The position numbers and the translations under genes were made by a program. This document shows, one piece after another, positions 52,649-61,133 of a stretch of 64,000 bases of DNA. This DNA comes from Salibacterium lacus (GTDB lineage Bacteria; Bacillota; Bacilli; Bacillales; Marinococcaceae), in contig NZ_JBHUML010000006.1 of the NCBI RefSeq assembly GCF_042684865.1, forward strand, positions 1 to 64,000, written 5' to 3'. The notes under the pieces are model-generated. The model saw nothing but the letters and a program-made list of their open reading frames with translations, made no database searches and had not been told where the DNA came from. How positions within the stretch are numbered: the stretch's first letter is position 1; each line of letters starts with the position of its first letter.

Positions 52649-52990
52649 TAAATAAATCGATACTATATTCCAACCACGACTGTTGATTATCCAAATAGAG
52701 AAAACGTTTCGTTGGACTCCGCTTCCCGCTGAGCGTCGCCTAAAGCTGCATATCTGCTCGGGATCCACCTTGAACGTACAACGTCTGGTGAAGGAAACGA
52801 TAGAAAATAATTTCTTGTCTTTGGTTATATCCAGGGAGGATTTCACCGCTTCTAGATGACCATAATTCTGAAAGAAAGGATTCATCATAATCAGTATGAA
52901 AAAATGGGATGTTTCGAAAGACATCCTTTATACTCATCGGTGGCAATCACCTCCGGCAGGTCGGACGAGGTAAAAAGAGCTGATTAAAAA
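52649..52990 (-). pseudogene. Decayed region with ISL3 fragment
   Basis: At about 52928-52966 the minus strand reads SSDLPEVIATDEYKG, matching ELPEVIAIDEYKG of the ISL3 transposase at 39.8 kb; nothing else of that gene remains. From 52946 to 52740 a short frame (FLSELWSSRSGEILPGYNQR and so on) stops within the region and similar text continues in frame after the stop. I cannot name it. Confidence 0.4.
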
Positions 52991-53030
52991 GAAAAAGTCC
53001 TGCAGAGAGCACTCTTCACAAGACTTCCAA
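52988..53030 (-). terminator. Terminator of the mazEF operon
   Basis: AAGTCCTG (52995-53002) pairs with CAAGACTT (53019-53026), with a further AGAG/CTCT stem inside. On the minus strand TTTTTCTTTTTAAT follows. It lies 40 bases after the MazF stop codon. Confidence 0.75.
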
Positions 53031-53065
53031 GCCATTCGACAAAAACCAGGGCGTGACAGGCACTC

Positions 53066-53395
53066 TTACAAGAACGTATATATTCTTTTTAAACAGGTGG
53101 TTGTTATTTCATCCGGCGCATGTCCTTTTATATTTAAATCCCTTGATCTCCAATCCACGGTTCTTACTTGATCTGTGAGAATGGCCCCTTTTATAGCAGC
53201 GTCCTCTGGTAATCTAACTTCAAATGGATAATCCATTATTTCACTCATAATCGGACAAATCGCTAAGAATTTTCCCTGATTGAATAATTCAGGGGATAAT
53301 ACAATACCAGGTCTGTTTCCTGATGGCTCATGCCCCGATTGCGGGCTGAGATTCAAATAAACTAAATCGCCTCTTTCTGGAACTTGCATTACCAC
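53066..53395 (-). CDS. mazF: MazF/PemK endoribonuclease toxin
   Basis: The 109-residue toxin shows the MazF pattern: RGDLVYLNLSPQSGHEPSGN, RPGIVLSPELFN, ICPIMSE, ILTDQVRTVDWR. MazF cuts mRNA at short sequence motifs. Its start overlaps the antitoxin's end by seven bases, the usual order and coupling for mazEF. A terminator follows. Confidence 0.93.
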   Translation of the reverse strand: MVMQVPERGDLVYLNLSPQSGHEPSGNRPGIVLSPELFNQGKFLAICPIMSEIMDYPFEVRLPEDAAIKGAILTDQVRTVDWRSRDLNIKGHAPDEITTTCLKRIYTFL

Positions 53396-53628
53396 ACTTC
53401 ATTCCCCTCCGGCTTTCCCCAGTCTGTTTCTTCATGTTGATTTTCTTTCGTTATACCTTCCATTAATTCTTCTAATGTCGGGTCATTGCTTACTGGTTTT
53501 AATATAATGCTTTTACCATCTTCACTGACTTCCAGTTCCGTTCCGTTTTTAATTTCGAATTTATCTGCTATCTTCTTGGGTATACGTACACCGATGCTGT
53601 TTCCCCAGTTTTGCGCCGTTGTTGGCAT
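53389..53628 (-). CDS. mazE: MazE/PemI-type AbrB-fold antitoxin
   Basis: The 79-residue protein has the AbrB fold DNA-binding part (WGNSIGVRIPKKIADKF, GTELEV) and an acidic tail (LEELMEGITKEN..) that would block MazF. The ATG at 53628 follows AAAGGGGTGA; in-frame codons further upstream add 33 residues without family character. It probably represses the operon together with MazF. Confidence 0.9.
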   Translation of the reverse strand: MPTTAQNWGNSIGVRIPKKIADKFEIKNGTELEVSEDGKSIILKPVSNDPTLEELMEGITKENQHEETDWGKPEGNEVW

Positions 53629-53800
53629 GGGACTCACCCCTTTATAGTGCTTGCTCTGCATGATAACACACCCTTCATCATACATATCAGAGAAACTTGA
53701 TACACGAAAATTACCCGAATAATGCAAAAAAACACTTCCTCGAGAGAAAATAGTCTGCTGTTATCCGCCTTCTACTGCTCGAACGACCTACTCATACAAA
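53629..53800. other. Intergenic region with mazEF promoter area
   Basis: No gene seen. A minus-strand promoter should lie within 53650-53740, but no strong hexamers stand out. Confidence 0.3.
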
Positions 53801-54003
53801 AACCGGGCCGATGCTGCCGACAATCGGTCCCGCTCCGGTGGTGTCTATTCTTCTTCTCCATCCAAAAACCCGAACATCCTGGATTTTGGGGGGCCTCACA
53901 GAACTGAAGATGCCGGTTAAATTTCATGACACGGCCGATGAGCAGGTTATATTCCTGAAACTTTCTTCTTTAACGCTTCACCGCGTTAGGGGGTCTACCC
54001 GGG
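53801..54003 (-). pseudogene. cysC: cysC (APS kinase) remnant 2
   Basis: Only the last codons (MFGFLDGEEE then TAG at 53845-53847) and the ~90-base upstream segment shared with the other remnants survive. A GGGCC-rich hairpin-like stretch (53803-53838) lies after the stop, as in the other copies. A diverged GGGGGTC repeat lies at 53989. Confidence 0.55.
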
Positions 54004-54009
54004 CTGAGT

Positions 54010-54384
54010 TCATTCGTCCATTTCCTCATAAAAGCGGTCTAAACGCTCCATCGCTAATTTATATGCCTTCTTTTTATCACGTGGTCCTATTGCAATAATC
54101 TCCATACGAATCGGCGTTTCATCAACTGGACGGTACACAATTCTAATATTCAATGATTTAGATTTAATTATTGTGAAACCTTTTAAATTCCCATGAAGAG
54201 ATTCAGCTAATCCATCAGGCTTAAAAAGAGGGCCGTTTTTCGCTCGACGTAAAATTTCTAATAAGATGGATTGTCTTTTCCCTTGATGAACGGATTTTAA
54301 ATCCTTTTTTACTTCCTCAGAAAATTTTAGTTCAACACCATACGTTTCAAGTATAATTTCCTGCAGATCTTTTAATGTTTTCAT
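54010..54384 (-). CDS. RelE/ParE-like toxin
   Basis: The 124-residue protein resembles RelE-superfamily toxins of the phage Gp49-like type: an N-terminal helix pair (FSEEVKKDLKSVH), GLAESLHGNLKGFTIIKSK, then RIVYRPVD and the closing strand IIAIGPRDKKKAYKLA. Such toxins cleave ribosome-bound mRNA or inhibit gyrase; which applies here cannot be read. It lies three bases after its antitoxin gene. Confidence 0.8.
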   Translation of the reverse strand: MKTLKDLQEIILETYGVELKFSEEVKKDLKSVHQGKRQSILLEILRRAKNGPLFKPDGLAESLHGNLKGFTIIKSKSLNIRIVYRPVDETPIRMEIIAIGPRDKKKAYKLAMERLDRFYEEMDE

Positions 54385-54387
54385 TGC

Positions 54388-54762
54388 TTACTCTTCTTTT
54401 AATTCGCTTAACAAGGAATCAACATCAACATCTTCTTCGTCAAACACATCTGATAATGCTAAATCAGCCTTATCGCTCACACGTTCACCTGCTTCTTCTA
54501 ATGCAATTTGATCAAATGCCTGCTCTACTTCTTCTTTTATAGTCAGCAGCTCTTCAAAATATTCAAGGTCAGCGATGACTGCCTGTGCATTTTTTTTCTT
54601 TTCATTTTGAATAACAAAAACTTCATCTGTTACTTTACCCGAGTATAAATCCAATATCTCAGAGAGCTTTTTCTGGCGGGTTATTTCGGTAACACTATAA
54701 ACATTTTTACGTAAAAAGTCTAAGATATTCGTGTTCACCGTTGGATATTTTTGCCCAGGCAT
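54388..54762 (-). CDS. Phd/YefM-like antitoxin paired with the RelE-like toxin
   Basis: The ~124-residue protein has a Phd/YefM-like N-terminal part (VYSVTEITRQKKLSEILD, VFVIQNEKKKNAQAVI) and a long acidic C-terminal tail ending LLSELKEE. It is longer than usual for the family. The ATG at 54762 lies after GGGTGTAAATTTA; an ATG at 54777 is possible but lacks a ribosome site. Confidence 0.78.
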   Translation of the reverse strand: MPGQKYPTVNTNILDFLRKNVYSVTEITRQKKLSEILDLYSGKVTDEVFVIQNEKKKNAQAVIADLEYFEELLTIKEEVEQAFDQIALEEAGERVSDKADLALSDVFDEEDVDVDSLLSELKEE

Positions 54763-54777
54763 TAAATTTACACCCAC

Positions 54778-55013
54778 TTTCTTCAGTCCTTTCCTTATTA
54801 TATGTCAGCGTTCTTTCTCTTTATACTTATTATACAAAATTAATGTGATGATAACAACACAGTTTGATACACACTTTGAAACACATAAAAATGCTTATTC
54901 ACTAAAATGAAGTCACATACGCAACTGCTAGTCCAGAGTTAACACTTTTTGCTTGGTAAAATGGAACATACAGCTTTTTAAGATCTGAATATTACGAATC
55001 CCGATGTGTAAAA
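54778..55013. other. Intergenic region, promoter area of the RelE-like pair
   Basis: AT-rich, with TTATACTTATTATACAAAA near 54821, whose minus strand offers TATAAT-like -10 boxes. No gene recognised. Confidence 0.35.
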
Positions 55014-55060
55014 ACCGGGCCGGAGCTGATGCTTCTCTTCCATCGACTCCGGCCCGGTTG
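55014..55060 (-). terminator. Hairpin after cysC remnant 3
   Basis: AACCGGGCCGGAG and CTCCGGCCCGGTT form a perfect 13-base stem. It follows the stop codon of the remnant (55064-55066) and has TTTT on the minus strand beyond it. Confidence 0.75.
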
Positions 55061-55063
55061 GGT

Positions 55064-55375
55064 CTATTCTTCCTCTGTGTCCAAAACTCCGAGTATCTGG
55101 TCCACGATGTAATCGGTGGCTGCGTCGAGGTATTACTGGCTTGTGTCGATGTTCGGGTCCCCGGGTGCTTCGCAGGGGCTCGAGATTCCGGTGAAGTTAG
55201 AAATCTCGTCGGCACGGTCGGATTCTTTGAAGCTCAGGTCTTTGTTCAGAGTCCGTGACACACGTTGTCCCCGTCCAACAGCATCGCGTGATGGCCGCGG
55301 GTGATATCAGTCTCTTCCCAAACGACATTTACCGCGCGGCGGAGCGAGTGTTCAATGAGTAATTACATTCTTGAA
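55064..55375 (-). pseudogene. cysC: cysC (APS kinase) remnant 3: mosaic with internal deletions
   Basis: Pieces of APS kinase appear in the right order but with gaps and a stop: NVVWEETDITRG, then HAMLLDGDNVCHG, LNKDLSFKESDRADEI, SNFTGISSPCEAPGDPNIDT, a TAA, then YLDAATDYIVDQILGVLD and the stop. The Walker A loop and most of the core are deleted. This is the copy that identifies all three remnants as cysC. Upstream it joins the shared ~90-base segment and the GGGGGTCAGGCACCG repeat. Confidence 0.85.
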
Positions 55376-55403
55376 TCCTTCTTCTTTAACCCTTCACCGC
55401 GTT

Positions 55404-55418
55404 GGGGGTCAGGCACCG
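55404..55418. repeat. Dispersed repeat GGGGGTCAGGCACCG, copy 3
   Basis: Identical to the copies at 50633 and 51694; bounds cysC remnant 3. Confidence 0.75.
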
Positions 55419-55434
55419 GAATAATGGTTGTCAT

Positions 55435-55517
55435 GAGAAGGTCTCTTTTCGCTTTGTACTTGCTCGCAAGGCATACATGGATGATAGAGGACCTTCTCTT
55501 TTTTTTTGCCAATCACC
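55435..55517 (+). terminator. Long hairpin with nine-T tail (terminator or small RNA 3' end)
   Basis: GAGAAGGTCTCT (55435-55446) pairs with AGAGGACCTTCTC (55496-55508) with one bulged G; the ~49-base loop is followed on the plus strand by nine T (55509-55517). No plus-strand gene precedes it. It may end a small RNA transcribed from about 55.38 kb, or be a relic. Confidence 0.45.
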
Positions 55518-55590
55518 AGCTTTCGTCGCTACCAGAACTATTTTACACATACCTTTTATATGCCTCGCCGTAACTCTGCTCTTTTAAACA

Positions 55591-57237
55591 CTATAGGGAT
55601 TCTAGCTGGTTTAAAATATATTCATATTCATCTTGAGAATGCACGTTAAACAAATCTAGCTTATCCAGGAGATTAACAAGTAGTACTGTTGTTAATCCTG
55701 TTACCGTTCCCACAATAATCGAGGTGAACGAATCTGTGAAATTATTAAGGAAAGGAAAGGGACCAATCCATTTATTAATGAAGTTTTCAACTGCTTCTTC
55801 AATCATAATTCCTACAGAAATCGTTAAACTTGAGGCAAGCAGCTTTGATGATTCATGTGCCGCCTGTTTTAATGTCATATCCTGTGGGGGGTTAATCAAC
55901 ATTTTTATTGCTTTGAATAGAGAAAATGCTCCTTCTCTTATCATTCTAACTACACGTTTCCCGGTTTTTAAAAAGATGTTAATAATTGTGGTTACCATAT
56001 TCGACAAAAAGCCGCTGACTGCACCATCCTTAAAACTATTTATAACATTTCTCCATCTAGCCAATACTCGTTTTGCTGCCTTTGTCAGTCTATCTGTCAT
56101 TACCTCAAAAAATGAACTCTCTACGTTACCTTTTTTTAAGCCATTTTGATAAATATCTTTTATTTCATCAAAAAAAGTAATTACAATTTCTCGATAAATC
56201 AATCCAATTGCTTGCTGTTTTCCCATATTCTTTGCTTCTTTGAATCCTGTTGCAGTAATTTCTTTAGAATAATACTCAAACTTCTGCTTATTAGATGGGA
56301 GGTATTCTTTTGCTACCTTCTTCGCTTTTTTTTGTCTGGAATTAGTTCTTCGCTTATCAATATTATAAAACTGTTTATTATCTTCAGACCTCCCATTTGA
56401 TTGAGAAATTAAAAACTTGTCAAAATCCAAAGCTTTTTTAGATGCATTCAAGCTTTTATCGGTAATTGAAAAATTTCTTTGATCACTCGCAAACCTACTT
56501 TTTCTCTCATCATTCAGCATAAAACCGCCGTTCCGATGAAATTTCTCCAAAGGAAAGATATGATCTACCTCTGCTTTAAAACTAGGTATTTTTTTGCCTG
56601 TATATTCATCTGTGAAGATATTATTAGGTTCTTCTCGTTGACTCTTATAATTGTCTGCCGAATTTTTATAGGCATATTTCTTTCTCATTTCTTCACTGTA
56701 TTTCTGATTTTCCCGGGCATATATCCCTGACTTTGCATTCTTCGTTGTGGTTACATTTCCACCGTCTTTGTCCTCGAACAATTGTTTAGAAAGACCAAAC
56801 GAGTTAATTACTGCATCAATAACAGCATCTCTGCACTCAATAAATAAAGCTTCCTGATGTTCAGGAGTATAGTTCAAGTTGTTTTCTAATAAATACTCAT
56901 TCACATGTTCCTGGTAATCATGCCATTCATCCATTTCAGGGATTTTAGGAATATCTATGTATTCCTGGAGTTCTTTTTTAGCATCCATCATTTCTTCGTC
57001 TGAAAGATCTATCACTGTTGAATCAAAATCAGACGTAACATCTTCACGATCTATGTCCAGTTGCTTAAATAAGTCATCTATTTGAGCATCGGCATCCTCG
57101 ATATCTGTCAACTGATTCTCCATGTTTGATTTTAATTCCATTGTTTTATCTTTTAACTCATCTAAACGCTCACTACTATTTTTGAGTTGATGCCTCTGAG
57201 CTAATAAAGCTTTTTCTTCCTCAAAGTTTTTTTTCAA
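55591..57237 (-). CDS. Coiled-coil HNH nuclease with C-terminal membrane segments
   Basis: The 548-residue protein starts with a coiled coil (~1-75). An HNH nuclease domain lies at ~205-270 (FTDEYTGKKIP, EVDHIFPLEKFH, then DQRNFSITDKSLNASK), with the paired His/Asp and the Asn-Lys of active HNH enzymes. Positively charged helices follow (~300-400) and two or three hydrophobic segments close the protein (~400-420, ~465-485, ~505-530), including VGTVTGLTTVLLVNLLDKL. It begins with TTG, its ribosome site GGGTGA overlapping the stop of the upstream gene six bases away. I do not recognise a named family. A nuclease tied to a membrane part and coexpressed with a glycine-zipper membrane protein suggests a defence or conflict function (inference). 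Confidence 0.72.
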   Translation of the reverse strand: MKKNFEEEKALLAQRHQLKNSSERLDELKDKTMELKSNMENQLTDIEDADAQIDDLFKQLDIDREDVTSDFDSTVIDLSDEEMMDAKKELQEYIDIPKIPEMDEWHDYQEHVNEYLLENNLNYTPEHQEALFIECRDAVIDAVINSFGLSKQLFEDKDGGNVTTTKNAKSGIYARENQKYSEEMRKKYAYKNSADNYKSQREEPNNIFTDEYTGKKIPSFKAEVDHIFPLEKFHRNGGFMLNDERKSRFASDQRNFSITDKSLNASKKALDFDKFLISQSNGRSEDNKQFYNIDKRRTNSRQKKAKKVAKEYLPSNKQKFEYYSKEITATGFKEAKNMGKQQAIGLIYREIVITFFDEIKDIYQNGLKKGNVESSFFEVMTDRLTKAAKRVLARWRNVINSFKDGAVSGFLSNMVTTIINIFLKTGKRVVRMIREGAFSLFKAIKMLINPPQDMTLKQAAHESSKLLASSLTISVGIMIEEAVENFINKWIGPFPFLNNFTDSFTSIIVGTVTGLTTVLLVNLLDKLDLFNVHSQDEYEYILNQLESL

Positions 57238-57243
57238 GATTAA

Positions 57244-58686
57244 TCACCCATCTCTTTGTAGTACCTCTTCTAAATCAACACCTTTTGCTTGTAATGTTTT
57301 TATTGCTTGCGAAAAGACAGTCAATTCACGTCCGAGCTTATGAAGTTTTTGTTTATTAAGCTCTGCTTGTTCAGTTACATCAACCACCTGTTCTGCAAAA
57401 TAATTAACATCTTCCGCTAAGTTATTTATAGTTTTCTGGTTATTTTTAATAATTTCTTGAATGAAAAATTCCCGTTTTTGTGTTTTTGAACGTTCAGATC
57501 CACTAGTAACCCATTTAACTCCTTTATAAACACCTACACCAGCAATGACAACGACACCGATACCTGTGACCATAGATGAAAGTCCTAATATACCACCTAA
57601 TCCTAAGGCCGCTAATCCCGATGTCAAACCAGCTGCACTTAGCCCTGCAACACTGCCACTCATATATATAGCTGCAATTGGAATTCCCACTGCCGATGCC
57701 TTAGATGAAAGTTCCTTTGCATTGTTGATGATTTGATCGTCTTCTACTTCCCCTCGCATTATTTTCTCATCATTGATGATCCCTTGTTCTATTACTCCCA
57801 GTTGTTCATCATCAATGTTATATCGATTCGTTAACTCTAATATATTTCTGAATTCATATGCTGAATAAGAACCAAATCTGACCCTATTTACACGGATAAC
57901 ATCTTTAACCAATGAAACCTTAAGCGCATCCTCTCCGGATCCTTTAGGCACACCCTGTTCCATGTTTTCCAACAACTCTTCAATATAAACTGCTGTTTCT
58001 TTCATTTCTGCAATAAAAGAGCGGACTTCTTGCCTCAACTCTGCATCAAAATTAAGCTGAGTCATTAGTGTTTGTATTTCTGATAAAGAGCTGGCATCAA
58101 TCTCATTATTATCACTGAGTATACAATGGATAATGGCTTTTAAATAATTTAGTTTTACATCTTGTGGCATGTCCTCCAAAATGACAATCTTATCGGTTTC
58201 ATCCACTTTTCCTTCTGCATTTAAATCAATTACTATACATAAAAATTCATATAGTTCCTGTTCATTTATGTGACTACTGTTTATTTTTATAGTGAACGTT
58301 TGATCAGTTTGATTGATATAAAGTTCTGTTTCAATCTTATCTGACTTACTTTTCCCAGGAACTCTATTTTCCTCAATGTCTACATCTAAAAGCTTGCTGA
58401 AATTTATTTTCACTGGTTTCTCAAACGAGGCTTTATAATAAAATCCAGCCTTTGTTATTATAAACCCTTCTTTACCATTACCAAATAAAGTTGAATCATT
58501 TAAAGTAATAACATTGGCAGCGTCAATATCATCACCATAATTCTTTATGGCGTTATCCAACTTTTTCTCCGGAATTTCATTTTTAAAATAGACTGTCCCA
58601 ATCTCACCTTTTATTCGTGTACTGTATTTAAAAATTATATCTTCAAAATCACTTGTCTGCTCACTTTTATCAGCTTTTGTATTCAA
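57244..58686 (-). CDS. Unknown protein with PH-like N-terminus and glycine-zipper membrane segment
   Basis: The 480-residue product starts at a TTG (58684-58686) six bases after GAGGTG; a GTG at 58695 overlaps that site. The N-terminal ~140 residues are beta-rich (FGNGKEGFIITKAGFYYK), resembling bacterial PH-like domains. A helical middle resembles a tellurite/TerB-like all-alpha region (~150-330; my weak impression). A ~60-residue Gly/Ala-rich hydrophobic stretch follows (~340-405, with GLAALGLGGILGLSS and GIGVVVIAGVGVYKG), fit for a membrane hairpin or pore, and the end is a coiled coil. It is the first gene of the operon with the HNH protein. Function unknown. Confidence 0.7.
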   Translation of the reverse strand: MNTKADKSEQTSDFEDIIFKYSTRIKGEIGTVYFKNEIPEKKLDNAIKNYGDDIDAANVITLNDSTLFGNGKEGFIITKAGFYYKASFEKPVKINFSKLLDVDIEENRVPGKSKSDKIETELYINQTDQTFTIKINSSHINEQELYEFLCIVIDLNAEGKVDETDKIVILEDMPQDVKLNYLKAIIHCILSDNNEIDASSLSEIQTLMTQLNFDAELRQEVRSFIAEMKETAVYIEELLENMEQGVPKGSGEDALKVSLVKDVIRVNRVRFGSYSAYEFRNILELTNRYNIDDEQLGVIEQGIINDEKIMRGEVEDDQIINNAKELSSKASAVGIPIAAIYMSGSVAGLSAAGLTSGLAALGLGGILGLSSMVTGIGVVVIAGVGVYKGVKWVTSGSERSKTQKREFFIQEIIKNNQKTINNLAEDVNYFAEQVVDVTEQAELNKQKLHKLGRELTVFSQAIKTLQAKGVDLEEVLQRDG

Positions 58687-58695
58687 AATAATCAC

Positions 58696-58839
58696 CTCGA
58701 AAATTTAATATTTGATTGAAACATTTTGTGCTTAAACAACATCTAAATCAACAATGTCACATAATCGCGAACTGTTACTTACCAATTCTTTAGTGCCAAA
58801 ACTTTATTATTATTTTATGAAAATTTTACCACTGAATTT
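58696..58839. other. Upstream region of the HNH operon
   Basis: AT-rich, no gene. Minus-strand promoter elements must lie here; ATATTAAATTTT near 58705 is a possible -10 area. Confidence 0.3.
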
Positions 58840-59275
58840 TTACATGGAAGAAAATCATCCAAAGAAGCATCTTTCTGCTGTTGAGGATGGGCTTCGAATA
58901 AATAGCTAAGATACTCGAAAGGATTCAATTGATTTTCTTTAGCCGTTTCGGTACAGCCACATGTGCGACGAAGATGTCGGCGCCCGTTCGGACTCCTTCA
59001 AGACCTGGACCGTGGTTTCATCTGCATGCAGGATATCTTTCTGCAGAAGCAGATCTTTTATGACGAATCCTGCGTCGTCTCTGCTTCGTTAAACAAAGGC
59101 AGTTCCATCTGATCCGGGGCGGACTTTTCGCTCGAAGAGCCAAAACGCTGCTGCTGGCTGATCCGGAATTGTTCTTCGTACCAGGCTGCTTTCGCTTCCA
59201 GTTCCGCGTTTTGGGCTTCAAGAGAGCGAGCCCGTGCTTCCCATTCTTCGGTTTTGGATGATTTTGTTTTCGTTA
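58840..59275 (-). pseudogene. IS66-family transposase remnant
   Basis: Three fragments of an IS66 TnpC transposase lie in order on the minus strand: the N-terminal coiled coil and helix (LEAQNAELEAKAAWYEEQF, FGSSSEKSAPDQMELPLFNE), then a catalytic-core piece (LLLQKDILHADETTVQVL), and the C-terminal end (LNPFEYLSYLFEAHP, LDDFLP). Stops and deletions lie between them. The remnant abuts the stop codon of the SLH protein gene. Confidence 0.85.
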
Positions 59276-60556
59276 TTATTTATTGTTCAATTCGTCAAAT
59301 GCCTTCATAAACTTAACAACGTGAGCTCTCCTTAACGTGTCCTTTGCTCTATATGACTTATATGTTTTGGGGTTTGTTCCATCACTATTTTCGTAACCGG
59401 TGGATAACCCGTTGTCATACATCCATTGTACGGCTTCTCTTTCCGAAAGAAGCTGCTCTTCATAAATAGATGCAAGAAAAACTGCCACTTGGCCGCGGGA
59501 TATGCTGTCTTGTGCAGCCGATTTGTTATCCAAAGAACCTTTTGTGTTAATGTTATACTGCTCAGCTAACTGGTAGACGTCTTTTGCCCACCAACCATCT
59601 TTTGATTCGCTTTCTTCCAAGTCTCCCATGTACCGGAAAAGAACCGTCAAAAATTGCGCTTCGGTTAACGTGTCGTTCGGCTTCAAATACTGTTTGCCGG
59701 CTTCACGATATCCATTTAGATAATCATGTTGAATCGCCCACATCATATCTTCGGACCAGTACTGCTCCTGCCGGAAATCTTCATATTTTTCCGCCTCTAA
59801 TGCAGGTATGGTTTCTTCAGTCAGTTCAGCTATTCCTTCTGAAGTTAACGAATTCTCCTCTGTTCTATAAAGTAAAAGGTTTAAACCCGGCTCCTTTTCT
59901 GTCTGTTCCACAATCACATAACCAGTTTTCTCTTGATACATTTCATCTTTATCATCATCGGTCCATGTTTCTCTTCGTGTGAAAGGCTCGTCCGGTCCAG
60001 CTGCCATATCTATTGCCCTGTAATTTGTAAACTCAATATACTGATAGTTTTCATTAAGTTGATAGACTTCATCAATTTGAGGTGAAATAACCCGGTATCC
60101 TCTAGGGTATCCGCCGAGATAGTAATAACCATCTTCATAGTACCGATTATCATCATAATCTTTTTTATTTTTAGAAGGTACTATGCCTAAAATACTTTCT
60201 ATGTACGCATCCACTTCTTCCGTTTCTCTTTTATCAAATCCCCAGGTAGCAGTTCTTCCGTCATCCAACGTTTTCTCTCCTTCAATTACATCAACCGGTT
60301 CGGTATTATTTGCGGGTTCCGAGTATTCATACAAGTGCAGTAAAGCAGAGTCATCGTACTCACCTGCTGTATAATTGTGATAAAAGTCTTCGCGAAGAAA
60401 TATAGCAAGAAACTTCATGTAATCTGATGTTTCTTCCTTCGCAAGCTCTACTAATTCGGGGCGTTCCTCCTTGTTTTTATCACTTGCCGATGCTTCTGCC
60501 GTCCACGTTGTAATACTTAAAAATAAAGCTAATGATCCTATAATCTTTTTTTTCAT
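59276..60556 (-). CDS. Secreted SLH-domain protein of unknown function
   Basis: The 426-residue protein has a signal peptide (ending AEASA, ~24), a ~240-residue N-terminal domain without recognised family (WGFDKRE, YYYLGGYPRGYRV) and two to three SLH motifs at the C-terminus (~265-420: YLKPNDTLTEAQFLTVLFRY, DSISRGQVAVFLASIY, RRAHVVKFMKAF). SLH motifs bind the wall polymer, so it is surface-displayed. ATG at 60556 with AAGGAAT upstream. It is acidic, like the other secreted proteins here. Confidence 0.82.
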   Translation of the reverse strand: MKKKIIGSLALFLSITTWTAEASASDKNKEERPELVELAKEETSDYMKFLAIFLREDFYHNYTAGEYDDSALLHLYEYSEPANNTEPVDVIEGEKTLDDGRTATWGFDKRETEEVDAYIESILGIVPSKNKKDYDDNRYYEDGYYYLGGYPRGYRVISPQIDEVYQLNENYQYIEFTNYRAIDMAAGPDEPFTRRETWTDDDKDEMYQEKTGYVIVEQTEKEPGLNLLLYRTEENSLTSEGIAELTEETIPALEAEKYEDFRQEQYWSEDMMWAIQHDYLNGYREAGKQYLKPNDTLTEAQFLTVLFRYMGDLEESESKDGWWAKDVYQLAEQYNINTKGSLDNKSAAQDSISRGQVAVFLASIYEEQLLSEREAVQWMYDNGLSTGYENSDGTNPKTYKSYRAKDTLRRAHVVKFMKAFDELNNK

Positions 60557-60704
60557 TTTATTCCTTCTTTCTATTAAATGCTGGCTGAAGTGCTGTCAAA
60601 ACAACTGAGGTTATAGGTCTCCGTTGTACTATTAATCGTTCGATCGCGAACTTTTTTATACATATGTGGTAATTTTCACAGACTCTGATAGTTCATAATT
60701 CACT
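60557..60704. other. Intergenic region
   Basis: It contains a perfect inverted repeat, TTCGATCGCGAA (60636-60647), with no obvious -35/-10 pair at fixed spacing. No gene seen. Confidence 0.35.
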
Positions 60705-61133
60705 TTAATCGAGCATAATTACTGATTTTGCGTTTATGTCATATGATTTTTCTTTTCCTGTGCTTGTTTTATAAGTTGCCTGTGTAATATTAGTTTGGAC
60801 AGCTTCTTCCAGCATAGAACGAAAGGCCCTTGGCCAATCTTCATCTTCAAATAATTCGATCGCATCCAATTTTAATAATTTGATACTAAGGGGATAATCC
60901 ACTGTCTGCGGATCAATGATGCCCCCAAAGAAACTGCTATTAAGAGTTCGATCGATTTCTCCATACATTCTTACAGCTTCCGCCCGAATTTCTTTTTCAA
61001 TAAGTTTCACCTCGCAATACACAGTTACATAATAAGTAACAGATTCATGTTTAGTTTGGACAGCAATCACCGTTTCAGAAAAAATTTCATCGAAAATTTC
61101 TTTGTGGTTCCTTAATTCGATTGGTTCAGACAC
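60705..61133 (-). CDS. Hypothetical protein
   Basis: The 142-residue soluble protein begins with GTG, nine bases after AAAGGAG. It shows mixed alpha/beta content, with a beta pair (ESVTYYVTVYCEVKLIEKE) and a long C-terminal helix region. No signal peptide or known motif. I do not recognise a family. It stands alone between two intergenic regions. Confidence 0.6.
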   Translation of the reverse strand: MSEPIELRNHKEIFDEIFSETVIAVQTKHESVTYYVTVYCEVKLIEKEIRAEAVRMYGEIDRTLNSSFFGGIIDPQTVDYPLSIKLLKLDAIELFEDEDWPRAFRSMLEEAVQTNITQATYKTSTGKEKSYDINAKSVIMLD

